Assembly: GCA_963693365.1 (NCBI GenBank)
Contig: CAVNZM010000013.1
Coordinates: 2,108,001 to 2,172,000 of the forward strand
Direction of reading: 5' to 3'
DNA: 64,000 nucleotides
From: Amoebidium appalachense
Lineage: Eukaryota; Ichthyosporea
The position numbers and the translations under genes are program-made. The notes beneath the pieces are model-generated. The model did no database searches. It was not told the DNA's origin and was given only the letters and a program-made list of their open reading frames with translations. Of the stretch, positions 42,533 to 64,000 are shown in pieces (the first letter of the stretch is position 1; the number at the start of each line of letters is the position of its first letter).

Positions 42533-43047
42533 GGCTGCACCGAGTACTAGTGGCAGTGTGTGCGCCTACAAAGTAATGGGATGCGTGGCGTGTGGCCTAA
42601 CTATGGCTGTCCTGAGCACCCCAGCTACGCCTAGACAAAGGCGGTGGCTGAGCGCGAGGGTGTCCGTCTTGTTAACGTAACTTGGCGATAAGGATAACTT
42701 GCAGTGAAAGCTCGTTGAAAGGTCTGTGCACTGCGACGTCTGCAGTCAGTGGGGCAGCCTGTGTGGCTGTGTTGCACGTGCGCATCTGTGACACAGGGCA
42801 GGAAAATAAAGCCAACCAAATTGCATTCTACATAGCTATATATAGCTATCTATTAATTTGGACCAATCAAAAGAGGTATACAGCCTATTGGCCCAGCTAG
42901 CACCACTGTCGGAGACTGTCTGTCTCACACACCGTGAGTCAAAGTCAGAACACACACCGGTGCCTGCGTGCACCACACACACGCACACTGTTCCGTGGCT
43001 TAAAACGTGCACACACAGGCCCAGGCAGGGGCTACTGAGGGGCACAA
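42533..43047. promoter_or_regulatory. Divergent intergenic region, DHX37 / SRR1-like
   Basis: 515 bp between start codons. It contains a perfect 18 bp palindrome ATAGCTATATATAGCTAT at 42832-42849 with a TATA-like centre, and a CCAAT motif at 42863-42867, about 180 bp upstream of the SRR1-like ATG. It probably serves both genes. Confidence 0.55.
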
Positions 43048-43382
43048 ATGGAGGACGACGGGTTTGTGCTTGTGCGCCACAAGGCCAAGCACAAGCAGAA
43101 GAGAAAGGGCAAGAGCAGCGACCGCAAGGTGCGTGGCGGCGGAAGAGGGCCCAGGGAACATGGGGCTCTGCTGCGGGCTAACTTGGTGCTTGTAGGGGTT
43201 TGCGTATGCTCAGGTAAGGCCTGCAGGCGAGCAGGGGGGGGAGGAGGACGTGGAAAAGGAGGCGGCAGCAATAGTGGACAGGGTGCGCACGTGCAGGTGT
43301 GTGCTCGGTCGGCCTGCCTGCCCTAGGGGCTATGAGGTCTCTGTGCGTGTGGGGCTGTACGTGCACGCATCACCTGTCTGTG

Positions 43383-43441
<59 letters not shown>

Positions 43442-44524
43442 ATGTGTGCTTGTGCGAGCTCTCTAATATACGTGACCGGTTGTGAGCATTGAAATTGACC
43501 TTTGCTTGAGTGTACTTCGCATGGACCGGGTCCTGACAGTTCGTGCATGTGTGCTCGTGTGAGTGCGTGCACTTGCGCACACGGTGTGCCACGCTTCCTC
43601 TGTGTGTGCACATGCCTGTGCAGGCAGGCTTGTGTGACCATATCTGTGTTGCATGTTGTTGCACTTGTGCATACACACCCCGTAGCTGTGGTATGTACTT
43701 GTGTACGGTTGCCGATACCTGTGCCACTCTTGGTTCTGCCTCGGGTCTACTCTCAGGTCGCTGGCTGCATACCCTGGCCTCAAACCCCCTCCTCCCCTCC
43801 CCCCCCCTCCCCACACAGACGAGAACTGGAAGGGGAGCCGTTCTGGGCAGCCGTTGCAGGTAGCAGGCTGGGAGGTGTGGCTGTGCCGTGTGGGACAGGG
43901 CCGACTGACGTTGGGGGCAGAGGGTGTGGAGGGGCACTGGGCCAGCCACTGGACGGGGCCTGTGTTTGGGCCTGTGGACGTGGTGGTCTACGGCATAGGC
44001 AGTGTGCAAAGTAGCCCAGTGGCAAGGGCACAGCTGGCACTGTTACTGCTGCTGAGGGATAGACTGCAGGTGAGGGCACACGTACACACACACACACACA
44101 CACACACATACACACACACAGAGAGAGGGGGGGGGGGGGGGGGGGGGGGGGGCATATAGACACACCGAGACAGAGAGTTACATACATAGATACAGAGAGG
44201 TATACACACAGTTTCAGTGAGATAGGCATACAGTTTCATAGACATATTCATACAGATACAGAGACATTGAGACTCACAGATATAGAGATATTTGGACTGA
44301 AACATTTGGACACGCAGATACAGGGAAGTACACAAGAAATACGGAGCTGAGATACACACACAGATACAGAGACAGATACACAGAGATACAGAGACATACA
44401 CAACATAGAGACAGATGCATACAGATACAGACAGGTAACACAGATGCACACAGAGACAGGGACAGATACACACACACACTAAAAAACACATTGATACAGG
44501 GGCAGACACATACACACACACACA

Positions 44525-44564
<40 letters not shown>

Positions 44565-44679
44565 CCATACACGCACAGACCCACCCACACATACACACAC
44601 CCACCCGCACACCCCTAGCCCCAGGCATCCACTGACACATGCACACATATGAGGCACACACTCACATACACACACGTGC

Positions 44680-44729
<50 letters not shown>

Positions 44730-46319
44730 GTACACGCATGAAGCTACCGGCTCACAGCAGAGCACATAGACCATGGCACTATGCAACCATGGTTGATGGC
44801 ACTGGTATATGTCGGCTCATGATGACAAAAGGTATTTTTTTGACGTGGCCCAGTAGAGGGCTGTGTGCCCAAACGAGTGCACTGGCCCTTTATTGGCCAC
44901 CACTGTGGCGCTAGCCAGTACACTGCAACTCTATTAATAGGCCACGCCAGTGCACACTGACTCCCCCCCCCCACCCCCATCCCACCTTTCTCCCCAGGCC
45001 GGTGGCCAGGCACACCTGTATGAACCCATATTGACGCCAGCAGAGAAGACGGCAGTGCAGTTGCTGGGCCTGCAGCTGATTGATACTAACGAGGTGGGTA
45101 TGCCTGCTAGCATCCATGCATGATTGCATCGAGGCAAGGGTATGCCTGCTAGCATCCATGCATGATTGCATCGAGGCAAGGGTATGCCTGCTAGCATCCA
45201 TGCATGAAAGTAACGAGATGGGGTTATGGTTACTGTTCATCCATGCACATACAGTACTGAAGCTTGTTTGCCGCAGGGGATGGCACGGGGGGAGGGGGGG
45301 GGAGGGGGGGCCTTGCATGTTTGACTAATATCGTTTGCAACCACTGCAGGAGTGCAAGCGGTGTGTGTCTGGGAACACGGTGTTCTACATGCCGCACTGC
45401 GGGGCACGGCTGTACAACAACATGCTGTGGGCCAACTGGGGGGACCTTTCTAGGGTGATGCTGCTGGGCAACAGCCTGGCCCACTACCACACAAGGCACG
45501 TGACCCCCAGCCAATGGCAGCCACCCAATGACGTCACACACTGACTAGTGCCCCCACAGGCATCCGAGTGCACTGCTGGCTGCTGAGGTGCCCTACGTCC
45601 ACAAGGTAGGGGTGTGTGCTGTGCCAATGCTTGTGTGCCTCTGATGGCGTTTGGGTTGTGTGTGTAGTTTCTCCTCAGTAACCTATACTCGATTTCTGTT
45701 TACCCCCCCTCCCCCCCCATCCCCCCAAGTCTTGCCTACCCCCCCTCCCCCTCCCCCCTCCCCCCCCCCCCCCCCCCCTCCTCCCCCCTTCCCCGCCCCT
45801 TTGGCCCCATCCTGTACGCGGTAATCTGTATAGAAACGAATGGCAGTGTTTGCTCAAATCCGTGCCATAGGAGGGGATGGGAAGGAATTTTTTTGGGGGG
45901 GAGGTATCCTTTGTTGCGTGTCGTTGTACATCAATTTGCCTGTGGGGACCATCGAGCCTATGTTCTGTGGATCTGTGGCTTGATATCTGCCACATGTAAT
46001 GGGCTAATGTGGGTGGTGCCTGTGCACACACGTGAGATGGCACAGCTCCCCCATGCAGTGGCTGTATTTTCTTTCTTGATAAGGGCCTTGTGGCAGGTGG
46101 CCGCACCCGTTGGTGTCTGGCGGTGCACGTGAGTGACTGTGTGCACACGTGCAGGTGGTCGACTGGGTGGACGAGACACCCCTCCCCGTGTGCCGCAGCC
46201 ACCCCACCTCCTTCCTCAACACATCCATCATGACTTTTGCACGAACTAGGCACTGGCCTGCAGACTGGCGCCTGCCCCCGCCCCAGCCAGGCCCCCTCAA
46301 CGGCCACACGGAGCTGTGA
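43048..46319 (+). CDS. SRR1-like protein (SRRD / Ber1 family)
   Basis: Eight exons: 43048-43128, 43214-43296, 43819-43859, 43921-44069, 44998-45093, 45350-45495, 45560-45605 and 46155-46319, 268 residues. It starts MEDDGFVLVRHKAKHKQK. The SRR1 domain is evident in VDVVVYGIGSVQSSPVARAQ, AHLYEPILTPAE, then TVFYMPHCGARLYNNMLWAN and VMLLGNSLAHYHTRHPS. SRR1 acts in light and circadian signalling in plants, and yeast Ber1 and the mammalian homologue are linked to microtubule stability and heme metabolism; the molecular activity is unresolved. Intron 6 (45496-45559) starts GC and not GT: only a donor at AG|gcacgt gives the correct phase to the next exon. Intron 5 carries a 42-bp repeat. It is divergent from DHX37 and tail-to-tail with the ankyrin kinase gene. 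Confidence 0.92.
44460..44720. repeat. (CA)n and C tract in SRR1-like intron 4
   Basis: Intron 4 (44070-44997) holds CA arrays at 44084-44120 and 44515-44560, a G run near 44129-44151, degenerate acacacagata repeats between, and a C run at 44682-44715. Confidence 0.9.
45094..45205. repeat. 42-bp tandem repeat in SRR1-like intron 5
   Basis: Nearly three copies of gtatgcctgctagcatccat plus gcatgattgcatcgaggcaagg begin directly at the 5' splice site (gtgggtatgcctg). Confidence 0.9.
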
Positions 46320-47667
46320 GCAACCCCATGGCCCATAACCTGACAGCTGTAGCCAGGTGGCTGCCAGCCAACGGCTGCATATGGGCTGAGCGTTGTGTGG
46401 TGCGCCAATCAGCATCCGGCTGGCTGGCAATGGGGAGGCAACGGCAAAACGGCACCTGGTGCCCTGGCAGCCAAACCACATGGCTTCAATCTGTGCGTTT
46501 TGCCGCAACCAAGAATCGCGGGAGATGGTGTACGAAGCACATTTGAGACCGTATGATTGGCTAAACCCATGACGAAACACACTTTCTAGACCGTATGATT
46601 GGCTAAACCCATGACGAAACACACGTTCGAACGTCAAAAGGTATGAATGCGTGATGGGCTAGACCCATGCACGAAACACATGCGATATATGCCAGACCGT
46701 TTGGTGAATGTTGACCAATGCACCTACAAATACTGTGTATATTGGGGTGTATGGAGCAATCTGAGTGGGGGCCTGATAGTTAAGCTGCCAAAAACAACAA
46801 TGCAGGTCGCCAAAGTAAGAGGGGAACCTAGAGCCAGGAAGGAGAGGTGTGCCAAGATGTAACGTGGCACGTCTTTAATGATTAGCTGGTACATATGCCA
46901 AGGACTGATTGTCATGCCTTGCATGCAACCGTATACGTATCGGGTGTAAAAGACTTGCCTGCAGACTGTGTGCTGATGTCGATCACATGTATGCACATGG
47001 TCTAATAAAAACTGATCACAAGTATTGTCACATCAATCTTAACTGTGTACACGTCGCACGTCAGACCAGTGCATGGCCACGTACTGCATATGCAGGAATG
47101 CACCATATTGCACTTCGACTGCAATTGTTTCATTTATTTCAACCGTGCATATGGAAGCTATGGTTTGCTGGAAAAACCATGCACATGCGCATTGAGCATT
47201 TTGTGCTACCCTCACACCAGCAAGTCAAAGCCTGCACCAGGCAGGGTCCACGCGATGAAACATGCAGCCAATGCTCTACTTCTGTACATTGCAGATATAT
47301 ATGCCCAACAGCCAGTGCTCTAATTCTACGTACATGATGGCAGTACCTGACACTGGTCAATGCTCTTTTCTCTGACACAATCCCTTGCGCCCACCAGCCA
47401 GTGCTCTAATACTAGTTCTGTACATAGTACATGTATGCCCCCAACAGCCAGCTCCAGTTCAATACATAGCACATAGTCCCTGCCAGCCAGTGCTCTGCTT
47501 CTACTGTACAAGCACTGGCCCACCTCTGTACACGGCATGTTGCCACTCAAGCAGCCCTTGTGGTCTGCATTGCCTGGCCACCCTACCTGACCTCATACAC
47601 ACCCATGCCCCCTACATGCAACCCCGTGCCCCCTGCAACCCCCCCCCCCCCACCTTCCCCCATGCGC
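46320..47667. other. Tail-to-tail intergenic spacer, SRR1-like / ankyrin kinase
   Basis: No gene recognised. It must contain the 3' UTRs of both flanking genes. A roughly 36 bp unit, gaccgtatgattggctaaac plus ccatgacgaaacacac, is repeated about two and a half times at 46548-46680. Short CAGCCAGTGCTCT repeats recur at about 47300-47500. Confidence 0.55.
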
Positions 47668-58098
<10,431 letters not shown>

Positions 58099-59262
58099 GG
58101 TGTTGGGTATTGAGAGTGGGCCTACAACATAGACGGCCCTCTGCACGGCACCAGCCTGTCGCCTACAAGTCACAGGGCACGGCCGCCAGCAGCTACCAGC
58201 CAGTACGCAATAGACACTACGAGTTACACGACCTACGTGTCTTGACAACAGGCACGTCTCACAAGATGGAGGCTATGCTTTGATAGAGTGCTGTTGCTGG
58301 ATGGGCACCGACACCGAATGAGCCTCTGTGCCTGCACTAAAACAGTAATGCCACCTGCTCCAGGAACGTAGCGTCCACTGTCGCCCAGCTCGCGCGCTGG
58401 TCTCAGACTGCTAAAGGCGAAGACCACCAGCTAGAAGTAAACGCCTATACCGCTGTGTCCAACGTACTGGCTCAAGCTTGGGCACGCCAGATCAGACCAG
58501 ACCGGCGCCACGGCGCGGCATGGCCCATGACGGGCGGCTCATGGAGCACCGTGTTCCATGTCCTGGCAGCTAGAGCACTGGTCTGGGGCTGAAAAGCAAA
58601 GTAGAGCAACAAATGCTACGGGTTCACGGTCTGGGAAGCACCTGCCGGCTGTCAACCCAGTCAGCCCTTTGGCCGAACAGCGCACCATGCTGCCCTCAGC
58701 CGCACGCAGCACACGTGCTTGCTGACACGTACGTACACACGTGGCACGGCGCACAGACCCCTCACACGGGTGCATGAAAGTTTTGCATTTTTGTCCCTCA
58801 CACAGGCAACGTTCTTACATTTTTGTGCCTAGGCCTCACACGGGTGCATTTTTTTTGCGACGCACTCAGTCCGTGGGCGACGTGCAGGTCTCCTAAGCTT
58901 CTTACTATAGTACACAATTGCAATGGGCAGATAGAAGGCCTGCAGGGCGCAGCTGGTGGGTGGGCTTGGTGGGCAGCAGCAAGAGTGAGCTGAAGCAGTG
59001 CGGCGGCCAGCCAGCACTTCTTTACCATTAACACCTCTGGCTGTACAACAACCAACGCACACTCCCCCTCCCAAGTAAACAACAAGGCCACCGCCAGGCA
59101 GCCACCATACGTATACAATATGCTCTACAGGATATCACTATCATATCATTGGCACCCCACGCTGGCACATAACCTCTACACGGGCCTACTATCAACAACA
59201 GGCTACTGTACAACACACAGCCCGGCCTGCCGCCCTGCCAGCAGGGGGCAGGCAAGGGGCTA
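58099..59262. other. Intergenic spacer, ankyrin kinase start / PUF stop
   Basis: 1.16 kb that should contain the promoter of the kinase gene (minus strand) and the 3' UTR of the PUF gene. I see no coding exon. A direct near-repeat, cctcacacgggtgcat, occurs at about 58761 and 58833. Confidence 0.55.
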
Positions 59263-62200
59263 CTAGCGGCGCTTCTGGTGGGGGCGGTCTCTGTCGTCCT
59301 TTGCTATGCGGTACTGGATCTTCTTGCCGTACGGCAGGTGCCCTATCATGCCCAGGTACGGCCGTATGCTCTCCACAAGCTGCACCAACCGTCAGTGCCT
59401 GCCCCCACCAAGTTGCACCCCCACCCAGCCACCCTGGGTCCTACCTGTGTGTAGCGAGGGCCCTCGGCAATACTCAGGGCCGTCTGGATGACGTAGTTGC
59501 CAAAGGGGTCCTGCAGCAGCCGTGGCAGCCACCGCTATAATATACCCCGTCAGAAACTCCCCTCCCCTTAAAAACACACACACCACACAGTAATGCACAT
59601 GCGCACACACCTGGTCCATCAGTTCATCGATTAGGCTGTTGCGTGTGTCCCTCTCAGCCACGTGCAGGCACTGCAACCACCCTGTCAGCATAGCTCTCAC
59701 ACCCCCTTGCACTGTGGCCAGGCACCTACCTTCTCTATGACGTTTGACGAGAACTTCTGCACGGCCAGCTGGCTGATATGGCCCAGGAATTGCCGCACAA
59801 GGGCGTCGCTGAATCTCGGGTTTGCCAGCTCCAGCACGTACTGCACCACGTAGTTGCCGTAGGGGTCCTGGATGGGTTAAGCGTCAGCAACCACACCCGG
59901 CAAAGGGCACACAGTCCAGCAGCAGGCAGGACACAGGGCTCACCTGGATGAGGCTCAGCGCGTTGAACGTCACCTCCGTCACCAGTTGCACCTGCACACA
60001 CAGTCAGTTTCCGCCAGTCCTCCCCCCTTCCCCCACAGGCAGCGAGGCTGTACCCGCTGGCGGTCCGAGGCATAGTCGATGCAGCGCTGCATGACGCAGC
60101 AACCGTGGCGGTGGGTGGCCACCTCGACACAGTGGGCGGCCACGGCGTCGCAGATAAACTGGTTGTCGGGGGGCGGCAGGCGCTGCAGACAGCGCTGGAC
60201 CACGTGGTTGCCGTTGAGGTCCTTGATCAGCCCCACAACATGCCCCCGCAGCGCCCGCACAACGAGCTCGATCTGCACACAGCAAAAAGTTAGCCCTGCC
60301 TACCCCCCCCCTCCCCCATCCCCCCCCCCCCCCCCGCGCCATTCCCCCTTCCCACCTGGTAGCTGTCTGCCAGGTGCTCGACCAGCTTCTGTGCGGCCCT
60401 GGTGCCGTGCATGTTGAGGGATATGGCCACAAGGTGTGGCGCTACGGTCTCGACTATGCAGCGCAGCTGCTCCCCCGTGCAGCACTCCACCAGTTTCTGG
60501 CACAGGTAGTTGCCAAACGGGTCTGCCCATACATCAGCATATGTTCACATCTCTCTTGCCCCCCTCCCCCCTCCCCCCAACACAAGCACGCGTACCAATC
60601 ATCAGACCCGGCAGGTGTGGCAGGGCCTCGCTGCATATTGCGTTGCACCAGGCCCTCTCCTCCAGCCTCCCCTGCAGGAACCTACAGCCGTGCTGGTCCT
60701 GCAGCAAAGGTCAGCACCCGTCCAGCCCACCCCATCCCTCCCAGTCTTTTGGCCACTTGCCTTGCACAGTTGCACAAAGCTGCCCCGCAGGTCGTCCAGA
60801 GTCAGTGTCCCGTCCCTGAAAACCAGCCGTCAGCGTAGTCCCCTCCCCCCCAAAACACACACACACACACACACACAGGTACACACGTACTTTGCCCACG
60901 GGCCCAGGCCCTGCATCCAGCCGCCAGCGCCACCGTCTGGGCCCTCACCGCTCCAGGACCAGCGCCTGTCTGCGCCCAGCTGGTGGCCACTAGCCGGATA
61001 GCGCCCACTGTCAGACAGGCCCCTGGGCCCAAGCTGCCTTTGGTGCCCGGGCGGTGCCGGGGGCCACGAAGGGTCGGGGCTTGGCAGGCGGTCTGCGGGG
61101 TGGCGCAGGCGCAGGGCGGTGGCGTGGCTGAACTTGCAGCGCTCACCGTGCTTGCAGTAGCCCCCCTGATAGTAGCGGCACGGCCCAGCACCCTGCAAAG
61201 ACAGTTAGCACGTTCCATTTAACCCTTTGGCCAGCCTTAAAGGACAAGCACCTGCTGGCTGGGGGGTGGCCGCTGCTGCAGACTGGCCAGGCGGCGGCTG
61301 TACTGCTTGCTGTGGTGCATGCCCTCGGCGCCCTGGGGGAAGTGTCAGCCACAAACAAATGGGGGGAGTTTGACTAGCGTGAAGGTGTGTAAAGTATAAT
61401 GTGCGACAGAGAACACTGCGAATTGCACAGCGCACATACAGAACATGCAGAGCCCATCCTGGAAGGGGCCTAAGTCGTCCGCAAAGACCAGGGGGGGGGG
61501 GGGGGTTGAAGGCAGGCACGTACCGGATACTGGCCGGGCTGCAGGCGTGCACTCTGTAGGTCCTGCATGTTGAGGTGGGCTGGAGAGAGGCCACGTCAGA
61601 TACTGCACGGCTGTGGCTTCAGGCACACGACACACACACATACGCATACAAGCACACGCTGGGCAAATACAGGCAGAGCACACGCAAAACATACACACAA
61701 GACACACACACACAAGCACGCACGCATCGACAGGCTCAGGTCGGCCAGATCGTCCAGCTCTTCATAGTTGTAACCCCGCTGCAGAACAAAAGTTAGCCCC
61801 ATACCTCCTTCCCTTCCCTCCCCCTTCCCCCTTGTACACAAACCCATGCTCTGTCGTCCAGCCAGTGTGACGACTCTTCGGGTGTAGCCCCTGTGCCTGC
61901 CTGTAAGCACTGGACCCCCCCCCCCCCCCCCCCCCACACTCCCCGTTCTATATGAGCCACACACATACCATATTCCTGGCCACGGTAGCTGGGGTTTAGA
62001 CCGTAGGCAAGATCCTGTGGAATTACCAGTGAGAACTCCAGAGTGGAGGTGCCAGATATGGGCTGGGCTGCATATGAAGGCATAGGGATGCTGGCATAAA
62101 TTGAGCGGTCACCAGATAAGGCAGTTGGCCTTCAATGTTGCGCATGATCTAAACCCAGAAACACTATGTAAAACAAAAAGCCAAGCACACGCACCAGCAT

Positions 62201-63456
62201 AGTGGCAATTTTGGGCTGGCAAAGAACCAGCTAATACTGCAAGGCCCCATCACCCCTAGAGCCCCATTTCCTGTCATAAAAAAAGCGAAGCTATGTTTTA
62301 TACCCGAAAACGTGTTGTAAAATGGTAGCCATAGGCTAAGGCAGCGCCGAATACGGGGTTTGGGGGGGGGGGAGGGGGGTTGAATGCGGAACACGGTACG
62401 AAGTACGCATACATGATGAGAAGCATGGTGCAGGACACATGCAAAGGCATACATTCAAGTATGCAACATCAGCCATGCGCACAGTATGTGTCATAAGCAG
62501 AGCCCATCCTCAGGGAGGGGCCAAGTCATCAATGCGTCTGAGTTTGGGGACGGGGGGGGAAATGAAGTCGGGTGGCAACACAGGAAAATAAGACTAATTT
62601 TTTGTGGTTTACACTTGTCAAAAAAAAATATGTCGCATAACTGACTGGCTAACTTTCACCGGGGAAGGTATACCGTCAGGCCATGTGCAGCAGTGGCGCG
62701 TGTTGTTGGCGAAATACGAAACACCACAAACGGTTGTGATAAAAAAAAAAAACAGCTGAACTTTGTACTTCTTGTTTTGGCACACTAATATCCACACCGG
62801 AAACAGCTAATTATAGGCATAAAAAAGGCACGGCAAAAGAACCGGTTATGAACGAAAAGAGGGCTAAATCAACGAACTGCCTGCGGGACGTAAAACCCAA
62901 AACGGCAGTAAACACCAAAACATAACGAATACGGAAAGTATCAATAACAAAGACAAAGAACACCGATAATCTAAGGCTTGCAAGACACCACCCACCTCGT
63001 GGCGTGCGGCCCTGTCTGCCTGCCACAGGTCGTGCCGTGTGTCCTGTTGGCCTGCCCACTGCTGCCTGCTTGGTGGGCTGTGCAGCAGCCGAGCCAAGGC
63101 CTCTCTTTGCCCGTCTGCCTGTCTGTCGTAGCCCTCGTGTTCGTGCCCTGCTGCCCCCAGCTCCCCCAGCCCCAGCCCCCAGGTCTGTGCCGCCATGCCC
63201 TGCAGCCATGTTTAGCACCTTAAACACCCCACACCCCCCCTCCACCAGCAGCACCACCACCACCACCACCCCGCCCCCATCCCTCCTGTTTATGCACCTT
63301 CTGCAAGGCCAGGCGGGCCTGTTGGTCCTGCAGCTGGGCTAGGCCGACCCGCAGCGCCTTCTGGCTGTTGCCCGCTGGCTGGCCGGGCAGGGCCTTGGCC
63401 TCCCCGCTAAAGGCCGGATAGTGGGTCGGGTCGAACGAGAACAGCGTGTCCGACAT
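59263..63456 (-). CDS. Pumilio-family (PUF) RNA-binding protein with N-terminal CCCH finger
   Basis: 17 minus-strand exons: 63456-63298, 63199-62996, 62014-61969, 61896-61844, 61778-61724, 61579-61524, 61332-61252, 61192-60891, 60815-60761, 60698-60596, 60522-60356, 60272-60054, 59991-59944, 59867-59730, 59670-59611, 59534-59445, 59379-59263; 650 residues. A CCCH finger (C-x7-C-x5-C-x3-H, residues 223-241: CRYYQGGYCKHGERCKFSH) precedes eight PUF repeats (about 325-625). Their recognition segments in order are CRFLQ, NYLCQ, TRAAQ, NHVVQ, CCVMQ, NYVVQ, SNVIE and NYVIQ. By the known PUF code this predicts UGUAUAUA, the classical Pumilio element. The protein should repress or localise target mRNAs in the cytoplasm. 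The intron after exon 9 is GC-AG with a consensus donor AAG|gcaagt. The protein ends KKIQYRIAKDDRDRPHQKRR. Confidence 0.93.
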
Positions 63457-64000
63457 AGTACTGCCTGCACGGCACAGATACGTGAGCCAACAGCACGACT
63501 AGCTGCTCTGTACTAACAGGTTGAAACAACAGCTATGGAAAATAGATATCGATGTGGTTTTCTCTCTAAGTGTGTACCTGAATGAGAGAAGAAACCTTAG
63601 AAGTAGCGATTACCCACGAACAGGAAAAATAAGCACCACGTAGTAAAGAAACGACATATTCCCTCGGGTCTAAGTCTGATTAGCTCCAAGCTAGGCACGG
63701 GGTTAAAAAAATATAAATAAAAAACATTAGTTACAAGCAAACATATTCCTTCGACACGTGCCCATAGCCGCCGCCTCCGTTAGAGTGAACCTTATGTCCA
63801 CGCACTTTGGTGGTTAATCACAGCACACGCTGCCTCTGCCCGTGCCTGCACACAGTAGCTGTGGCCCTCCATGGAGGTGCCACAACTAACGGCTATTACT
63901 TGGCTTGCCTGTTGTCTGCAACACGCCAACAGCAGAAAACGTCAAGGCCGGCTACGTTATGTGGGCCGTACTCACGCCAGTATACGTAACGCCCGGTAGG
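63457..64000. other. 5' flank of PUF gene
   Basis: No gene recognised. This is the presumed promoter and 5' UTR of the minus-strand PUF gene. The region is AT-richer than its surroundings, notably around 63690-63730. Confidence 0.5.

Noticed and set aside
46305-46319. C-terminal HTEL of the SRR1-like protein as an ER-retention signal
   Set aside because: The protein has no signal peptide or membrane segment and SRR1 proteins are cytosolic or nuclear, so an HDEL-like meaning is unlikely.
58560-58640. tRNA-like segment (ctagagcactggtctggggc followed by gggttcac)
   Set aside because: The A- and B-box spacing and the acceptor-stem pairing do not fit a tRNA.

Overview
This is a window of nuclear DNA from an intron-dense eukaryote, most likely a unicellular protist or alga. 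By joining exons at splice sites with matching phase I reconstruct nine protein genes with 79 introns and about 16 kb of coding sequence (about 25% of the window). I see no bacterial operon structure, tRNA, rRNA or transposon. Most of the non-coding DNA is homopolymeric G or C, (CA)n/(TG)n arrays and 18-47 bp minisatellites, almost all in introns or between genes. I cannot name the species.

Layout, left to right: an antibiotic-biosynthesis-monooxygenase-fold (ABM) protein (minus, 2195-3123); an RBM26/RBM27-type RNA-binding protein (plus, 3671-10308); a repeat-rich spacer; a two-domain globin with a long N-terminal extension (minus, 15401-17933); about 9 kb of spacer with no recognisable gene; an eIF4E/4EHP-like protein (minus, 26969-31675); a ZCCHC10-type zinc-knuckle protein (plus, 32198-35108); the DEAH helicase DHX37/Dhr1 (minus, 35125-42532); an SRR1-like protein (plus, 43048-46319); an ankyrin-repeat TKL-type protein kinase (minus, 47668-58098); and a CCCH-Pumilio (PUF) RNA-binding protein (minus, 59263-63456).

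Six of the nine genes form three head-to-head pairs (ABM/RBM26, 4EHP/ZCCHC10, DHX37/SRR1) whose start codons are about 515-550 bp apart. ZCCHC10 and DHX37 are tail-to-tail with only 16 bp between their stop codons. Five of the nine products act on RNA (RBM26/27, 4EHP-like, ZCCHC10-like, DHX37, PUF). This may be chance, since the genes are separately transcribed.

Most introns begin GT, end (C/T)AG and carry a CTGAC/CTAAC-type branch point about 10-25 nt before the 3' splice site. Two introns are GC-AG. Two genes (RBM26/27 and DHX37) each need one single-base correction in a short homopolymer. These look more like consensus errors than decay.

The most unusual signals are: an ankyrin kinase built from six copies of a roughly 95-100 residue three-ankyrin module and ending in a perfect CaaX box; a 4E-family protein lacking both cap-sandwich tryptophans and the dorsal eIF4G-binding tryptophan; a fused CCCH-PUF protein whose recognition residues still spell UGUAUAUA; a tandem globin; and a 63-nt frame-neutral exon flanked by long complementary (CA)n and (TG)n arrays.
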